A DNA stretch of 64,000 nt from Larkinella knui (GTDB lineage: Bacteria > Bacteroidota > Bacteroidia > Cytophagales > Spirosomataceae): NCBI RefSeq assembly GCF_003858645.1, contig NZ_RQJP01000001.1, positions 310,001 to 374,000 of the forward strand. Direction: 5' to 3'. A program made the translations under genes and the position numbers. Below are positions 35,601 to 43,220 of this stretch, piece by piece (the first letter of the stretch is position 1; each line of letters begins with the position of its first letter). The notes under the pieces are model-generated. The model worked only from the letters and a program-made list of their open reading frames with translations. It searched no databases and had not been told where the DNA came from.

Positions 35601-36043
35601 CATTTTTCCAGCAGATCATTGATCATTCCCTGCAAACCCATCGTTCGCCCGTCGTCCGGGGAATAAATCCGGGTCACGCCATAGCCGTGTAGCTCGTCAA
35701 TTTCCGAGGGCAAAATGGTGCCTCCGCCCCCGCCAAATACCTTGATATGAGCCGCTTTCCGTTCCCGAAGTAAATCGATTATGTATTTGAAAAACTCCAG
35801 GTGCCCGCCCTGATACGAGGTGATGGCAATGCCCTGCACATCTTCCTGAATGGCGCAATCGACAATCTCGGCGACCGAACGGTTGTGGCCCAGATGAATC
35901 ACTTCGGCACCGGATGCCTGCATAATCCGGCGCATAATGTTGATGGCCGCATCGTGACCGTCGAACAGCGAAGCCGCCGTGACGATGCGAACGTGATTTT
36001 GGGGCTGATACGGTTTTGGCGATTGTTGAGATACCATGATCAA
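32633..36043 (-). CDS. icmF: Fused isobutyryl-CoA mutase (IcmF)
   Basis: This 1136-residue adenosylcobalamin enzyme has three fused parts. The B12-binding domain (about 18-150) has [13 protein letters not shown], the histidine that ligates cobalt. The MeaB-like GTPase chaperone (about 205-480) has Walker [13 protein letters not shown] and NKFDKRG. The mutase catalytic domain (about 530-1125) completes it. In the catalytic domain QAQNT (Gln785) replaces the substrate-carboxylate Arg of methylmalonyl-CoA mutase (RNT), and Phe619 lies in NRRFHY, both pointing to isobutyryl/n-butyryl-CoA rather than methylmalonyl-CoA. An alternative start is ATG 36037. It is divergent from the transporter-like gene across 80 bases. 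Exact physiological substrate is inferred; related acyl-CoAs are possible. Confidence 0.9.
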   Translation of the reverse strand: MIMVSQQSPKPYQPQNHVRIVTAASLFDGHDAAINIMRRIMQASGAEVIHLGHNRSVAEIVDCAIQEDVQGIAITSYQGGHLEFFKYIIDLLRERKAAHIKVFGGGGGTILPSEIDELHGYGVTRIYSPDDGRTMGLQGMINDLLEKCDYATGAASHLKELNGQLTNLARTKDAKLIGQLISVAENEPDSYEQTGKVLRTLPVSKTVPVLGITGTGGAGKSSLVDELVRRFLVTIPDKTVAIISVDPSKRKTGGALLGDRIRMNAIHPDLAAGRVYMRSLATRQANLALSKHVRDAIEICKLAQFDLIIIETSGIGQSDTEITEHSDVSLYVMTAEYGAATQLEKIDMLDFADVIAINKFDKRGSLDALRDVRKQYRRNHGSAHAAIWETADENLPIFGTIASQFNDGGMNALFTKLMQLVEQKTGVHFGENAIINSSATPPASIIPPERVRYLAEIVETSGQYDTFVNEQVAIARKMYQLNGVLETLSNASNTADSVEVALKDLFADFENRLHHDCRQLLKAWPELKLKYRADTYQYQVRDKTIHQSLFSTSLSGLRIPKISLPTYEDWGDILRWLLTENVPGEFPYAAGVFPLKREGEDPARMFAGEGGPERTNRRFHYVSKGMSAKRLSTAFDSVTLYGEDPDYRPDIYGKIGNSGVNICTLDDAKKLYSGFNLCDPATSVSMTINGPAPMLLGFFLNAAIDQQCELYVKQKGEPLPDLTKDGLAAYQGELPDSNNGLGLLLLGTTGDQVVPKEVYEKIKADTLRQVRGTVQADILKEDQAQNTCIFSTEFALRMMGDIQQYFTDQQVRNFYSVSISGYHIAEAGANPISQLAFTLSNGFTFVEYYLARGMKIDDFAPNLSFFFSNGMDPEYSVLGRVARRIWAKAMKYKYKGNDRSQKLKYHIQTSGRSLHAQEIAFNDIRTTLQALTALSDNCNSLHTNAYDEAITTPTEESVRRAMAIQLIINKEFGLTKNENPLQGAFIIEELTDLVEQAVLNEFRSLNERGGVLGAMERMYQRSKIQDESMVYEMQKHSGQLPIVGVNTFLDPNGSPTIVPQEIIRSTDEEKRYAIESRKAFQERNREAAGAVLKRVQTTALSNGNVFEALMEATKVCSLGQLSRALYEVGGQYRRNM

Positions 36044-36123
36044 ATTGCAAATTGTTGTGTAAAAGTAGGCAGAATGGCGGAAAACCCGTATTATTGATTG
36101 TAATTACCAAGTTTAAAACCGGC

Positions 36124-39100
36124 ATGTCGCCAGCGCAAAAGTTCTACCGTTCGATTGGTGTTCGCCATCATGAAGTTCGAACGGTCTGGTTATTTTTCTT
36201 ACATAATTTCTTTCTCGGCATTGGGACGATTCTGGTTTATGTGTCGGCCAACGTCATTCTGCTTGAAAATCATCCCGAAACCAGTCTGCCCATCGCTTAC
36301 ATAGGCTCGGCGATTGCCATGATGGTGGTCGGAAAATTGTATGCCCATTACGAACACCTGCTGGCGCTCCGGTCCCTGGCCGTCCGGGTTTTGTGGGCGG
36401 TCATTGTTTTGACCTTTGTAATTGATGTTCTGGTTCTTGCGGGTCATTCCGTCTGGTCGTCCATCGCCATTATGGTCGGTTTTCGGATCATTTATCTGCT
36501 GACGAATCTGGAGTTCTGGGGCGTGTCGGCGGTGGTTTTCGATGTGCGGCAGAGCAAGCGGCTTTTTAGTGTGATCAGTTCGGGCGATATGCCCGCCAAA
36601 GCGCTAGGGGCCATTCTGGCGGCTTTGGTTCACGCCCATACGGACATGTTTTTTCTGCTGCTGATTGCCTTTGGCTCTTTTCTGGCGGCCATTTACATAC
36701 TCCGCTTAACCTATCGATCCCACGATGTGCACACGTCACACGGTTCGGCGCGCGTTCGGCAGCCGCAGCAGTCCCGCATCGTGGAGCATTTGTTCGGCAA
36801 CAGCAGCCTGATTACCTGGATGTGTCTGAGTCTGGTGGCGGTGGCGACCGTGGCGGCAAGTGTGGAGTATGCGTTTTTTATCAACGTAAAATATAAAATT
36901 CACTCGACAACCTCGCTGCTCCAATATTTGAGTAAGGTGCTGGCTTTGACCTATTTAGTGGCCATGGTCGTGAAAATTGTCGTATCGCGACAGGCGCTTG
37001 ACCGGCTTGGCGTCCGACGTTCGTTGCAATTGCTGCCCTTAACCGCTTTAGTTGGCGTGGCGGTTTTTGCGGTGGTGTGGTTTTCAAATGTCGGCGAATC
37101 AACCTGGCTGCTCTACTATTGTGCGCTTTACCTGACGTTTGAAGTAATGCGCCGGTCGTTGTTCGATCCGGTTTTTCTGGTGCTTTTCCAGCCGCTGAAT
37201 ACCCACCAGCGGTTACAGGGGCACACGCTCGTCAAAGGGTTTTATGAACCGCTCGGAATGGCCCTGGCTGGGGTACTGATTTATGCTTTTCACGCTTATC
37301 CCGAACTGAACGAGTGGGTATTGTTTGTCTGGATGGGACTCGCAACGCTGGTTGCTTTCGGGTTTCTTCGGCGAACGTACCAGCAGTATTTGAACGAACT
37401 GAAATCGGCCCTGAGTCGGCGGTTTCTGGAAACGAATGAACTGGTCGTACCCGAGGAAGTTCTGAAGATCGTGGTAAAGAACCTGCAAAGTTCCCGGGTC
37501 GAAGAGGTGATCAACGCCATTGACTGGCTAAAAACGCATCATCCGGAAAAACTGGCCGAAGCGTCCACCAACTTGCTGCAACACACTGATTATCAGGTTC
37601 GCCGGTTTGCGCTCGAAATATTTATCGAATTAAAAACGCCCGTAGACGCAGCTACACTCTACAAGTTAGCCCTCCACGATCCCGAACCGCGCATTCGTGA
37701 AGCAGCCAGCCGGTTGTATGGGAGTCAGCCCAAAGCCGATGTCAAATCCGTAACCGATTTGCTCCACCATCCGGATTTGACGATTCGAAAAGGTGCCATT
37801 TTGGGAAGTTTGAAAAACCGCCGGTTTGCGGCCCAGGCAACGGAAAGTTTCGTTGCCTTGAGTACATCGAGCGACCCGGGCAACCGGATGGCGGTTTTGG
37901 ATAGTATTCGGTTACTAAAACTCAATCAGCATGCGGACCTGGTCAGTGAGTCCCTGAAAAGCAACGATTCGGCCGTTGTACAGGAAGCCATCCAGACGGC
38001 TGGTGTTATGAGTCATCCGGGATTGACCCGCCACCTCGTCAGTCTGCTGTCCGATAAAGTATACTGGCGCTCCTCCGCCCGGACGCTAAGTGACATGCAG
38101 GAAGCGGCTTTGCCGTATCTGGAAAGAGCGATTGAGTTATCGCAGAATGTCGTGCTATTGCGCCGGGTTGCGGCTATTTGTGCCAAAATTAAGGTTCCTG
38201 AAAGTTATCATTTGTTAACATCGCTCGTCGGCAAGCCCGATTTGTCGGTTCGGATGGCGGCCCTGAAGGCTTTGAGCCATTTTGAAATGGTCCCGGCCGA
38301 ATCGGCGGTGTTTCATCGGGTTGTGCAGGAAGAACTGAAACTGGCCCAGCGACTGCTCCACGGAAGTCTTCACAAAAATGACAAAGAACTGCTGGCCTGT
38401 CTGGATTATGAAATGGATCTGCTGCTCCAACGGCTGTTCTTCCTGCTCATGCAACTCTACGACCGCGACGTGATTGCCAGCGTTCGAACCGGGATCGACC
38501 ATGCATCGCGGGAACGCCGGGCGAATGCGCTGGAAATGCTCGACAACCTGATTCCCCGGGTCGTCTACCAGTGTCTGCAAGCCTTGGTCGATGATATTCC
38601 GGTGGCCGAAAAAGTCCGTTTGGTGGATGCGCAACTGGATGTCTTTCACGCACAGGAACCGCTGTTAACGTACATTCTGCACCACGGCGAAACCCTGTTT
38701 TCAACCTGGACCATCAGCGTTGCGTTGCGTCGGTGGATTCCCCGTTCGCTGGCGAATACGCGATTGTTAAGTCAATATCTGCAACACGATGTTCAACTCC
38801 TGAGTGAAAGCGCCGGTGGTGCCCTGCAACTGGTTCAGACGCAGCATCCCGAATGGCACCAGCGGTTGCTGGCCGATCACCCCACGATTTCCGATCACCC
38901 TATGAAACCGTCAACCGAAGCCCATATTTCTGATTTTGAGCGGGTTATTGTTTTAAAAAATACGCGGCTGTTTGCGAATACACCCGAAAATATTCTGAGT
39001 ACGATTGCGCCCATCATGAAAGAAGTGACCTTTCAGGAAGGACAAACTATTTTTAATAAGGGTGAAATCGGAAATTGCATGTTCGTTATTTACTCCGGCA

Positions 39101-39372
39101 CCGTCGATATTTACGACCGTCAGCAGCGTCTGGCGCAATTCGAGCGGGGGGATGTGTTTGGCGAACTGGCGTTGCTCGATGCCGAACCCCGGTCTGCATC
39201 GGCCGTGGTGGCATCCGATGTATTGTTGTTCCGCATCGATCACGAAGATTTCTATGATCTGATGGAAGAGCGGGGTGAAGTTTTGCGGAATGTAATCCGG
39301 ATTTTGTGTCAGCGCATCCGGTTTCAAAACGAGAAGATTCAGACGATGTCGGTTAAACCGAATACTGACTGA
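36124..39372 (+). CDS. NTT/MFS-like transporter fused to HEAT repeats and a cyclic-nucleotide-binding domain
   Basis: I start at the ATG at 36124 (MSPAQKFYRSIGVR), rather than the upstream ATG at 36052. The 1082-residue protein has about twelve membrane helices (about 25-420) resembling nucleotide-translocase/MFS carriers, then a helical HEAT-type region (about 440-920: VRRFALEIFIELKTP, PRIREAASRLYG, VRMAALKALSHFE). It ends in a CRP-like domain (about 940-1070: LFANTPENILSTIAP, FQEGQTIFNKGE, FGELALLDAEPRSAS). The FGEL...RSA cassette is the cNMP phosphate-binding pattern. No helix-turn-helix follows. A ligand-gated membrane carrier or sensor is plausible but unproven. Its stop overlaps the end of the convergent HD gene by 20 bases. 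Confidence 0.8.
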   Translation: MSPAQKFYRSIGVRHHEVRTVWLFFLHNFFLGIGTILVYVSANVILLENHPETSLPIAYIGSAIAMMVVGKLYAHYEHLLALRSLAVRVLWAVIVLTFVIDVLVLAGHSVWSSIAIMVGFRIIYLLTNLEFWGVSAVVFDVRQSKRLFSVISSGDMPAKALGAILAALVHAHTDMFFLLLIAFGSFLAAIYILRLTYRSHDVHTSHGSARVRQPQQSRIVEHLFGNSSLITWMCLSLVAVATVAASVEYAFFINVKYKIHSTTSLLQYLSKVLALTYLVAMVVKIVVSRQALDRLGVRRSLQLLPLTALVGVAVFAVVWFSNVGESTWLLYYCALYLTFEVMRRSLFDPVFLVLFQPLNTHQRLQGHTLVKGFYEPLGMALAGVLIYAFHAYPELNEWVLFVWMGLATLVAFGFLRRTYQQYLNELKSALSRRFLETNELVVPEEVLKIVVKNLQSSRVEEVINAIDWLKTHHPEKLAEASTNLLQHTDYQVRRFALEIFIELKTPVDAATLYKLALHDPEPRIREAASRLYGSQPKADVKSVTDLLHHPDLTIRKGAILGSLKNRRFAAQATESFVALSTSSDPGNRMAVLDSIRLLKLNQHADLVSESLKSNDSAVVQEAIQTAGVMSHPGLTRHLVSLLSDKVYWRSSARTLSDMQEAALPYLERAIELSQNVVLLRRVAAICAKIKVPESYHLLTSLVGKPDLSVRMAALKALSHFEMVPAESAVFHRVVQEELKLAQRLLHGSLHKNDKELLACLDYEMDLLLQRLFFLLMQLYDRDVIASVRTGIDHASRERRANALEMLDNLIPRVVYQCLQALVDDIPVAEKVRLVDAQLDVFHAQEPLLTYILHHGETLFSTWTISVALRRWIPRSLANTRLLSQYLQHDVQLLSESAGGALQLVQTQHPEWHQRLLADHPTISDHPMKPSTEAHISDFERVIVLKNTRLFANTPENILSTIAPIMKEVTFQEGQTIFNKGEIGNCMFVIYSGTVDIYDRQQRLAQFERGDVFGELALLDAEPRSASAVVASDVLLFRIDHEDFYDLMEERGEVLRNVIRILCQRIRFQNEKIQTMSVKPNTD

Positions 39373-39946
39373 CAATTTCTTTCAGGTGCGCCAGACGTTC
39401 CTGCTTGCTGGCTTGCCGTAAAACCGTAGCGGTTTGGGTCCAGTAATGATGACTTTCCAGGAAACTCACCTGAATCCGGTTCCAGGCGGGTTCATCGCAG
39501 ACGAAATTGCGCTCTTTCAACTCTTCAAAAAGGGTGCTGGCAATGGGGCCGAAATCCGGTCGGCCTAAATAATCCAGATCGGCATCACACAGAATTTCTT
39601 CCAGCAGATTTGTTGGCGATTGCGGGATTTTGGTGGCCATAATCATTCCGCATATCCGCTCGATCTGCTCGGAGTTGTAGGTAAACTGCGGGAGGGTCTC
39701 GCGGGCATACCGACAGCCCTCAGCCTCATGACCCTGATAGGTGGAGATAAACCCGCAGTCGTGATACAAAGCGGCTGTTCGCAGCAGCAGCAATGCGTCA
39801 GGATCGGTTATGTTTTCCGCATGCGCCAGTTGTGAAGCCGCTTCGACAACATCCAGGGTATGATGAATACCGTGGTAATAGAGGGTTGGCGAAAGGTCGC
39901 GCTTCAATTTAGCAAGGATAAACTCCTCGGCTTTTGGTAAATTCAT
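39353..39946 (-). CDS. HD-domain hydrolase
   Basis: This 197-residue protein has the HD superfamily metal ligands: His29 in GIHHTLDVVE, His62-Asp63 in ALYHDCGF and a later Asp in LCDADLDYLG. HD proteins hydrolyse phosphate esters, often nucleotides, in the cytoplasm. The last 20 bases overlap the end of the convergent transporter-cNMP gene. Sequence features do not identify the substrate; the neighbour makes a nucleotide attractive but this is only context. Upstream is a 200-base gap containing the terminator of the sigma-factor operon. Confidence 0.85.
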   Translation of the reverse strand: MNLPKAEEFILAKLKRDLSPTLYYHGIHHTLDVVEAASQLAHAENITDPDALLLLRTAALYHDCGFISTYQGHEAEGCRYARETLPQFTYNSEQIERICGMIMATKIPQSPTNLLEEILCDADLDYLGRPDFGPIASTLFEELKERNFVCDEPAWNRIQVSFLESHHYWTQTATVLRQASKQERLAHLKEIVSQYSV

Positions 39947-40063
39947 CGCAAAGGGAATAATTGACGCACTCCGTACGAGTTAACGGTCAAAGTAAAGGAA
40001 ATCGGATAGAAACGAAAAACTTTGTTTAGTGATTTTTTAACACGGATCAATTATAGGGTAAAT

Positions 40064-40097
40064 AAAAACACAAAGCCCGGCCAATCTGGCCGGGCTT
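40064..40097 (-). terminator. Intrinsic terminator of the ECF sigma operon
   Basis: Exact 11-base GC-rich arms (40073-40083 and 40087-40097) with a 3-base loop are followed on the minus strand by a T-rich run (TTTGTGTTTTTATTT, to about 40060). It lies 50 bases after the stop of the Spy-like gene. Confidence 0.88.
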
Positions 40098-40146
40098 GTT
40101 GAAATTGTAGTATAGCAAAGTTGATGTCGTTCAAAAAACGACGGTT

Positions 40147-40560
40147 TTAATTCTGTGGATTAAGCCGATCAATCAACATTTTATTGAACATTCGCTCCGT
40201 ATTATGAAGCTCCTGGAGTTGCTGGGGAGAAATAACGCGTAAAAATTTGGCGTTGTATTCTTTCTCCAGATCAACCAGTTTCTGTTTCAATTCGACCGAT
40301 TCGTTCAACTCACTAATCGCTTCATTACCACCGGGTTTGGTCGATTTGCGCAATTGCCGGGAAATGTCCCTCCGCCGGTCGCTGTATTCGTTGTAAATAG
40401 GCCAGAATTGGGGCGCCTGTTCCGTTGTCAGGTTCAAGCGGTTGGTAATCAGGCCAATTTTTGCACTTTCTATTTTTTGACGATCCTGGTTCTGGGCCAT
40501 AGCCGGCAGCGTGAGCAGCAAACCAAAGAACAGTACCAGTAAGCGGGTGAGCGATTTCAT
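40147..40560 (-). CDS. Spy/CpxP-like (LTXXQ) periplasmic protein
   Basis: Starting at ATG 40560, the 137-residue product has a signal peptide (MKSLTRLLVLFFGLLLTLPAM, cleaved before AQNQ). A helical body contains LNLTTEQAPQFWPIYNEY, the LTxxQ-type motif of Spy/CpxP chaperones, and a charged helical tail. Members act as periplasmic chaperones or metal-stress sensors. It is the third gene of the sigma - anti-sigma-like - Spy-like unit, 32 bases after the second gene, and is followed by a strong terminator. An upstream ATG at 40590 would add ten polar residues before the signal. Confidence 0.78.
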   Translation of the reverse strand: MKSLTRLLVLFFGLLLTLPAMAQNQDRQKIESAKIGLITNRLNLTTEQAPQFWPIYNEYSDRRRDISRQLRKSTKPGGNEAISELNESVELKQKLVDLEKEYNAKFLRVISPQQLQELHNTERMFNKMLIDRLNPQN

Positions 40561-40592
40561 ATGAATTGTTAGAAATAAATAATCGGTCATAA

Positions 40593-41042
40593 TCAGATGG
40601 TTGCGGTTCCGGCAGCGTCCTCTTCAATCATTTGTTGTATCGATTCCGGCGAAACGTGCAATTCATGAATCAATGTCGAATCACTGCCCATTTCATGGGT
40701 TTTGATCATATCGGAGTAATCCTCCAGATAAATATCCTGATCCTGCAGATAATCCAGAACCGATTCGGTACTCACTTTACTCAGCAATTCCGGTTCCAGC
40801 GAATCCTGCTTTTGGGGGTACGTAAACCATACCAGAGCCGCCACCAAACCCGCACCAGCCAGTGTCGACACCGATCGTTGCCACGACCAGCTGATCGTGA
40901 AACGGTGGGAGCGACGGGTTGTTTCAGCCTGAATCCGGGTCGGAAGTGTATCAAAATAGCCATCCGGCGTCGTAAACGGTACTTGCCGCAGCGAATTTTG
41001 CCGGTCTAAGTCGTCAAGTCGTATTATTTTTTTCGGTTCCAT
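40593..41042 (-). CDS. Single-pass membrane protein, probable anti-sigma factor
   Basis: From the ATG at 41042 the 149-residue product has a cytoplasmic N-terminal part (about 1-55) containing FTTPDGYFDTLPTRI, a motif frequent in Bacteroidota proteins encoded beside ECF sigma factors. A single membrane segment (about 63-80: LAGAGLVAALVWFTY) and an acidic periplasmic tail follow. The topology and its place directly after an ECF sigma gene (44-base gap) make an anti-sigma role likely, although no classical zinc anti-sigma (HxxxCxxC) motif is present. Confidence in the role is moderate. Confidence 0.65.
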   Translation of the reverse strand: MEPKKIIRLDDLDRQNSLRQVPFTTPDGYFDTLPTRIQAETTRRSHRFTISWSWQRSVSTLAGAGLVAALVWFTYPQKQDSLEPELLSKVSTESVLDYLQDQDIYLEDYSDMIKTHEMGSDSTLIHELHVSPESIQQMIEEDAAGTATI

Positions 41043-41086
41043 TGTCTTATAAGCACAACGGTTTGACAAGCAAGCCTGTATCGGGT

Positions 41087-41647
41087 TTAATTCGTATTCA
41101 GATAATCTTCAATTTTTTTCACGGCCAGGTGATACGACGCCTTCAGGGCTCCAACAGATGTTCCCGTAATTTCGGAAATTTCTTCATATTTCATATCATC
41201 GAAATACTTCATGTTGAACACAAGGCGTTGTTTATCAGGCAATTTTAATAGTGCTTTTTGTAATTTCATCTGAATTTCTTCGCCGGACGGGTCGTTTCCG
41301 GAGGTCACATAGTCCGAATTACTTTCCAGCTTTTCCATCAGCTCGCCCTCGACATCGCCGATGGGCAGAAAAAACCGCCGGCGTTTTTTATTCAAAAAAT
41401 TCAGACACTCGTTCGTGGCAATCCGGTAAATCCAGGTATATAACTGCGAATCACCCCGGAAGTTCTCCAGCGAATTCCAGACTTTGATAAAGGTCTCCTG
41501 TACCAGATCATCCGCGTCATCGTGGTCGATGACCATCTTCCGGATATGCCAGTAAATTTTCTGCTGATACTGGCGCACCATCAGATTAAAGGCATAATTC
41601 CGGCTTTGCGGATCGCGGTATTTTTGCAGGAGTTCTTCGTCAGTCAT
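41087..41647 (-). CDS. ECF-type RNA polymerase sigma factor
   Basis: This 186-residue sigma-70 protein has region 2 (MVRQYQQKIYWHIRKMV, HDDADDLVQETFIKVWNSL, TWIYRIATNECLNFL) and region 4 (LPDKQRLVFNMKYFDDMKYEEISEITGTS, ASYHLAVKKIEDYL). The sequence places it among RpoE-like sigma factors of Bacteroidota. It heads a three-gene unit with a probable membrane anti-sigma factor and a Spy-like protein, suggesting an envelope-stress response. The 56-base gap to the upstream transketolase gene has no clear TAnnTTTG box, so autoregulation by its own promoter type is possible. Confidence 0.93.
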   Translation of the reverse strand: MTDEELLQKYRDPQSRNYAFNLMVRQYQQKIYWHIRKMVIDHDDADDLVQETFIKVWNSLENFRGDSQLYTWIYRIATNECLNFLNKKRRRFFLPIGDVEGELMEKLESNSDYVTSGNDPSGEEIQMKLQKALLKLPDKQRLVFNMKYFDDMKYEEISEITGTSVGALKASYHLAVKKIEDYLNTN

Positions 41648-41703
41648 TAATTAGTGGCTTGGTTTGTAGGTATGGTTTATAGGTTTTAACTACAAACGAC
41701 AGG

Positions 41704-42660
41704 CTACGCACGTCTTTCTATGGCTTTTTTCGCGGCTTCAACAATTTTCTCCGCCGTGAGGCCGTATTTCTGCATCAACTGGTCGGGTGTGCCACTTTCG
41801 CCGAAACTGTCGTGAACGCCAATCATTTCGAGCGGAGCGGGGTAATTACGGGACAACACCTGCGCCACACTGTCGCCCAAACCACCGTTCAACTGATGTT
41901 CTTCGGCCGACACCGCACAGCGGGTTTTGCGAACGGAAGCCAGAACGGCCTCTTCATCAAACGGTTTTATCGTGTGAATATTGATAATATCGGCTTCAAT
42001 TCCTTCTTCGGCCAGGATTTCACCGGCTTTGATGGCTTCCCAAACCAGGTGGCCCGTTGCAAAGATGGACACATCCGGCCCTTCGTTCAGCACGATGGCC
42101 TTCCCGATTTCGAATTTCTGGTCGGCGGGCGTGAAAATGGGCACCACCGGGCGGCCAAAACGCAAATAAACCGGTCCTTCATATTCCGCAATGGCGATGG
42201 TAGCGGCTTTGGTCTGGTTAAAATCGCAGGGGTTGATGACCGTCATGTTCGGCAACATTTTCATCATGCCGAGGTCTTCCAGAATCTGGTGCGTTGCGCC
42301 GTCTTCGCCCAGCGTCAAACCGGCGTGGGAAGCACAGATTTTCACGTTTTTGTTCGAATAGCAAACCGACTGCCGGATCTGGTCGTAAACCCGCCCGGTG
42401 GCAAAGTTCGCAAACGTGGTGGCAAACGGAATTTTTCCGCCGATGGTCAAACCGGCCGAAACGCCAATCATGTTGGCTTCCGAAATACCGCACTGCACAT
42501 AGCGTTCCGGAAATTCCTTGATAAAACCTTCCAGTTTGAGCGACCCCGCCAGATCGGCGGTCAGGGCAACGACGTTCGGATTGGTGCGACCCAGTTCAAG
42601 AATACCCGCGCCAAAGCCGGAGCGAGTGTCTTTTTTTTCGGTATAGGTGTATTTCTTCAT
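41704..42660 (-). CDS. Transketolase, C-terminal subunit
   Basis: This 318-residue protein has the pyrimidine-binding and C-terminal domains of a split transketolase. Motifs include RSGFGAGILELGRTNP, GISEANMIGVSAGL (with the Glu that activates the thiamine diphosphate ring), ASHAGLTLGEDGATHQ and YLRFGRP. With the N-terminal subunit (44239-45096) it forms the enzyme exchanging two-carbon units in the pentose-phosphate pathway. The two subunit genes are normally adjacent, but here 1.58 kb of ATPase and TOPRIM genes lie between them. Its start overlaps the TOPRIM gene by four bases, so translational coupling persists. Confidence 0.95.
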   Translation of the reverse strand: MKKYTYTEKKDTRSGFGAGILELGRTNPNVVALTADLAGSLKLEGFIKEFPERYVQCGISEANMIGVSAGLTIGGKIPFATTFANFATGRVYDQIRQSVCYSNKNVKICASHAGLTLGEDGATHQILEDLGMMKMLPNMTVINPCDFNQTKAATIAIAEYEGPVYLRFGRPVVPIFTPADQKFEIGKAIVLNEGPDVSIFATGHLVWEAIKAGEILAEEGIEADIINIHTIKPFDEEAVLASVRKTRCAVSAEEHQLNGGLGDSVAQVLSRNYPAPLEMIGVHDSFGESGTPDQLMQKYGLTAEKIVEAAKKAIERRA

Positions 42661-43220
42661 GGTCTAAGCGATTGCAATTTAGTTAAAAAGTAATTCGCAC
42701 TGGGGCAATTGGGGTGTTGGGCGGCATTTTCGATGGAGAAGCCGCGCCGAATCATCTTGTTGGCAAGGTTAACTTTGCTACCACAGCCTGCCCCGGTTTT
42801 TTTCAACATTAACTTCTTTATGAAACTGAATGGATTTTCCTGGCTCTCAGGAGTTTCGAATGAAAATGAATCTTTAAGTAGTTTGCTCATTGTTGCAGAA
42901 TCAGCTAAAAACCAGGATTCTACTTCTTTTACCGAAACTATAATTGTTTGATTTAGACGTTCAGTAATTCGTTGTTTTGTCAAAGTAATACAGGTGCTAT
43001 CGTCTAAATCTGTAAGTATAAAAATTTGGTTTGCACCTGAATCTATCAAGCTTTGACGAAAATCTTCTATATTCTGAGGTAGTAAATTTCCCGCCCCTGA
43101 TGCGTCAATAACGGAGTCAATACATTCAATACCGAAAGTATTAAGCAAGCTTTGAAATGCGTCCGACCGCACTATAATAGTTTCTGTTTCACCTTCACAA
43201 ATAAATCCTGCTTTTACCAC
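42657..43220 (-). CDS. TOPRIM-like (DUF4276-type) protein, putative nuclease partner
   Basis: This 187-residue protein starts MVKAGFICEGETE, with Glu9-Gly10 at the end of a first beta strand. Asp71-Leu-Asp73 lies in IFILTDLDDS. The Glu and DxD arrangement is that of a TOPRIM metal site. The segment VKEVESWFLAD and the cysteine-containing C-terminal part (HPNCPSANYFLTKL) are like DUF4276 proteins often paired with AAA ATPases. Nucleic-acid cleavage is an inference. It overlaps the ATPase gene by seven bases and the transketolase C gene by four. A 60-base sample at 42841-42900 is 37 % GC, while 42721-42780 near the 3' end is 50 %. Confidence 0.72.
   Translation of the reverse strand: MVKAGFICEGETETIIVRSDAFQSLLNTFGIECIDSVIDASGAGNLLPQNIEDFRQSLIDSGANQIFILTDLDDSTCITLTKQRITERLNQTIIVSVKEVESWFLADSATMSKLLKDSFSFETPESQENPFSFIKKLMLKKTGAGCGSKVNLANKMIRRGFSIENAAQHPNCPSANYFLTKLQSLRP

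Noticed and set aside
41812-42693. Plus-strand 293-codon frame over the transketolase C gene
   Set aside because: Transketolase motifs are complete on the minus strand; the plus frame shows no family.
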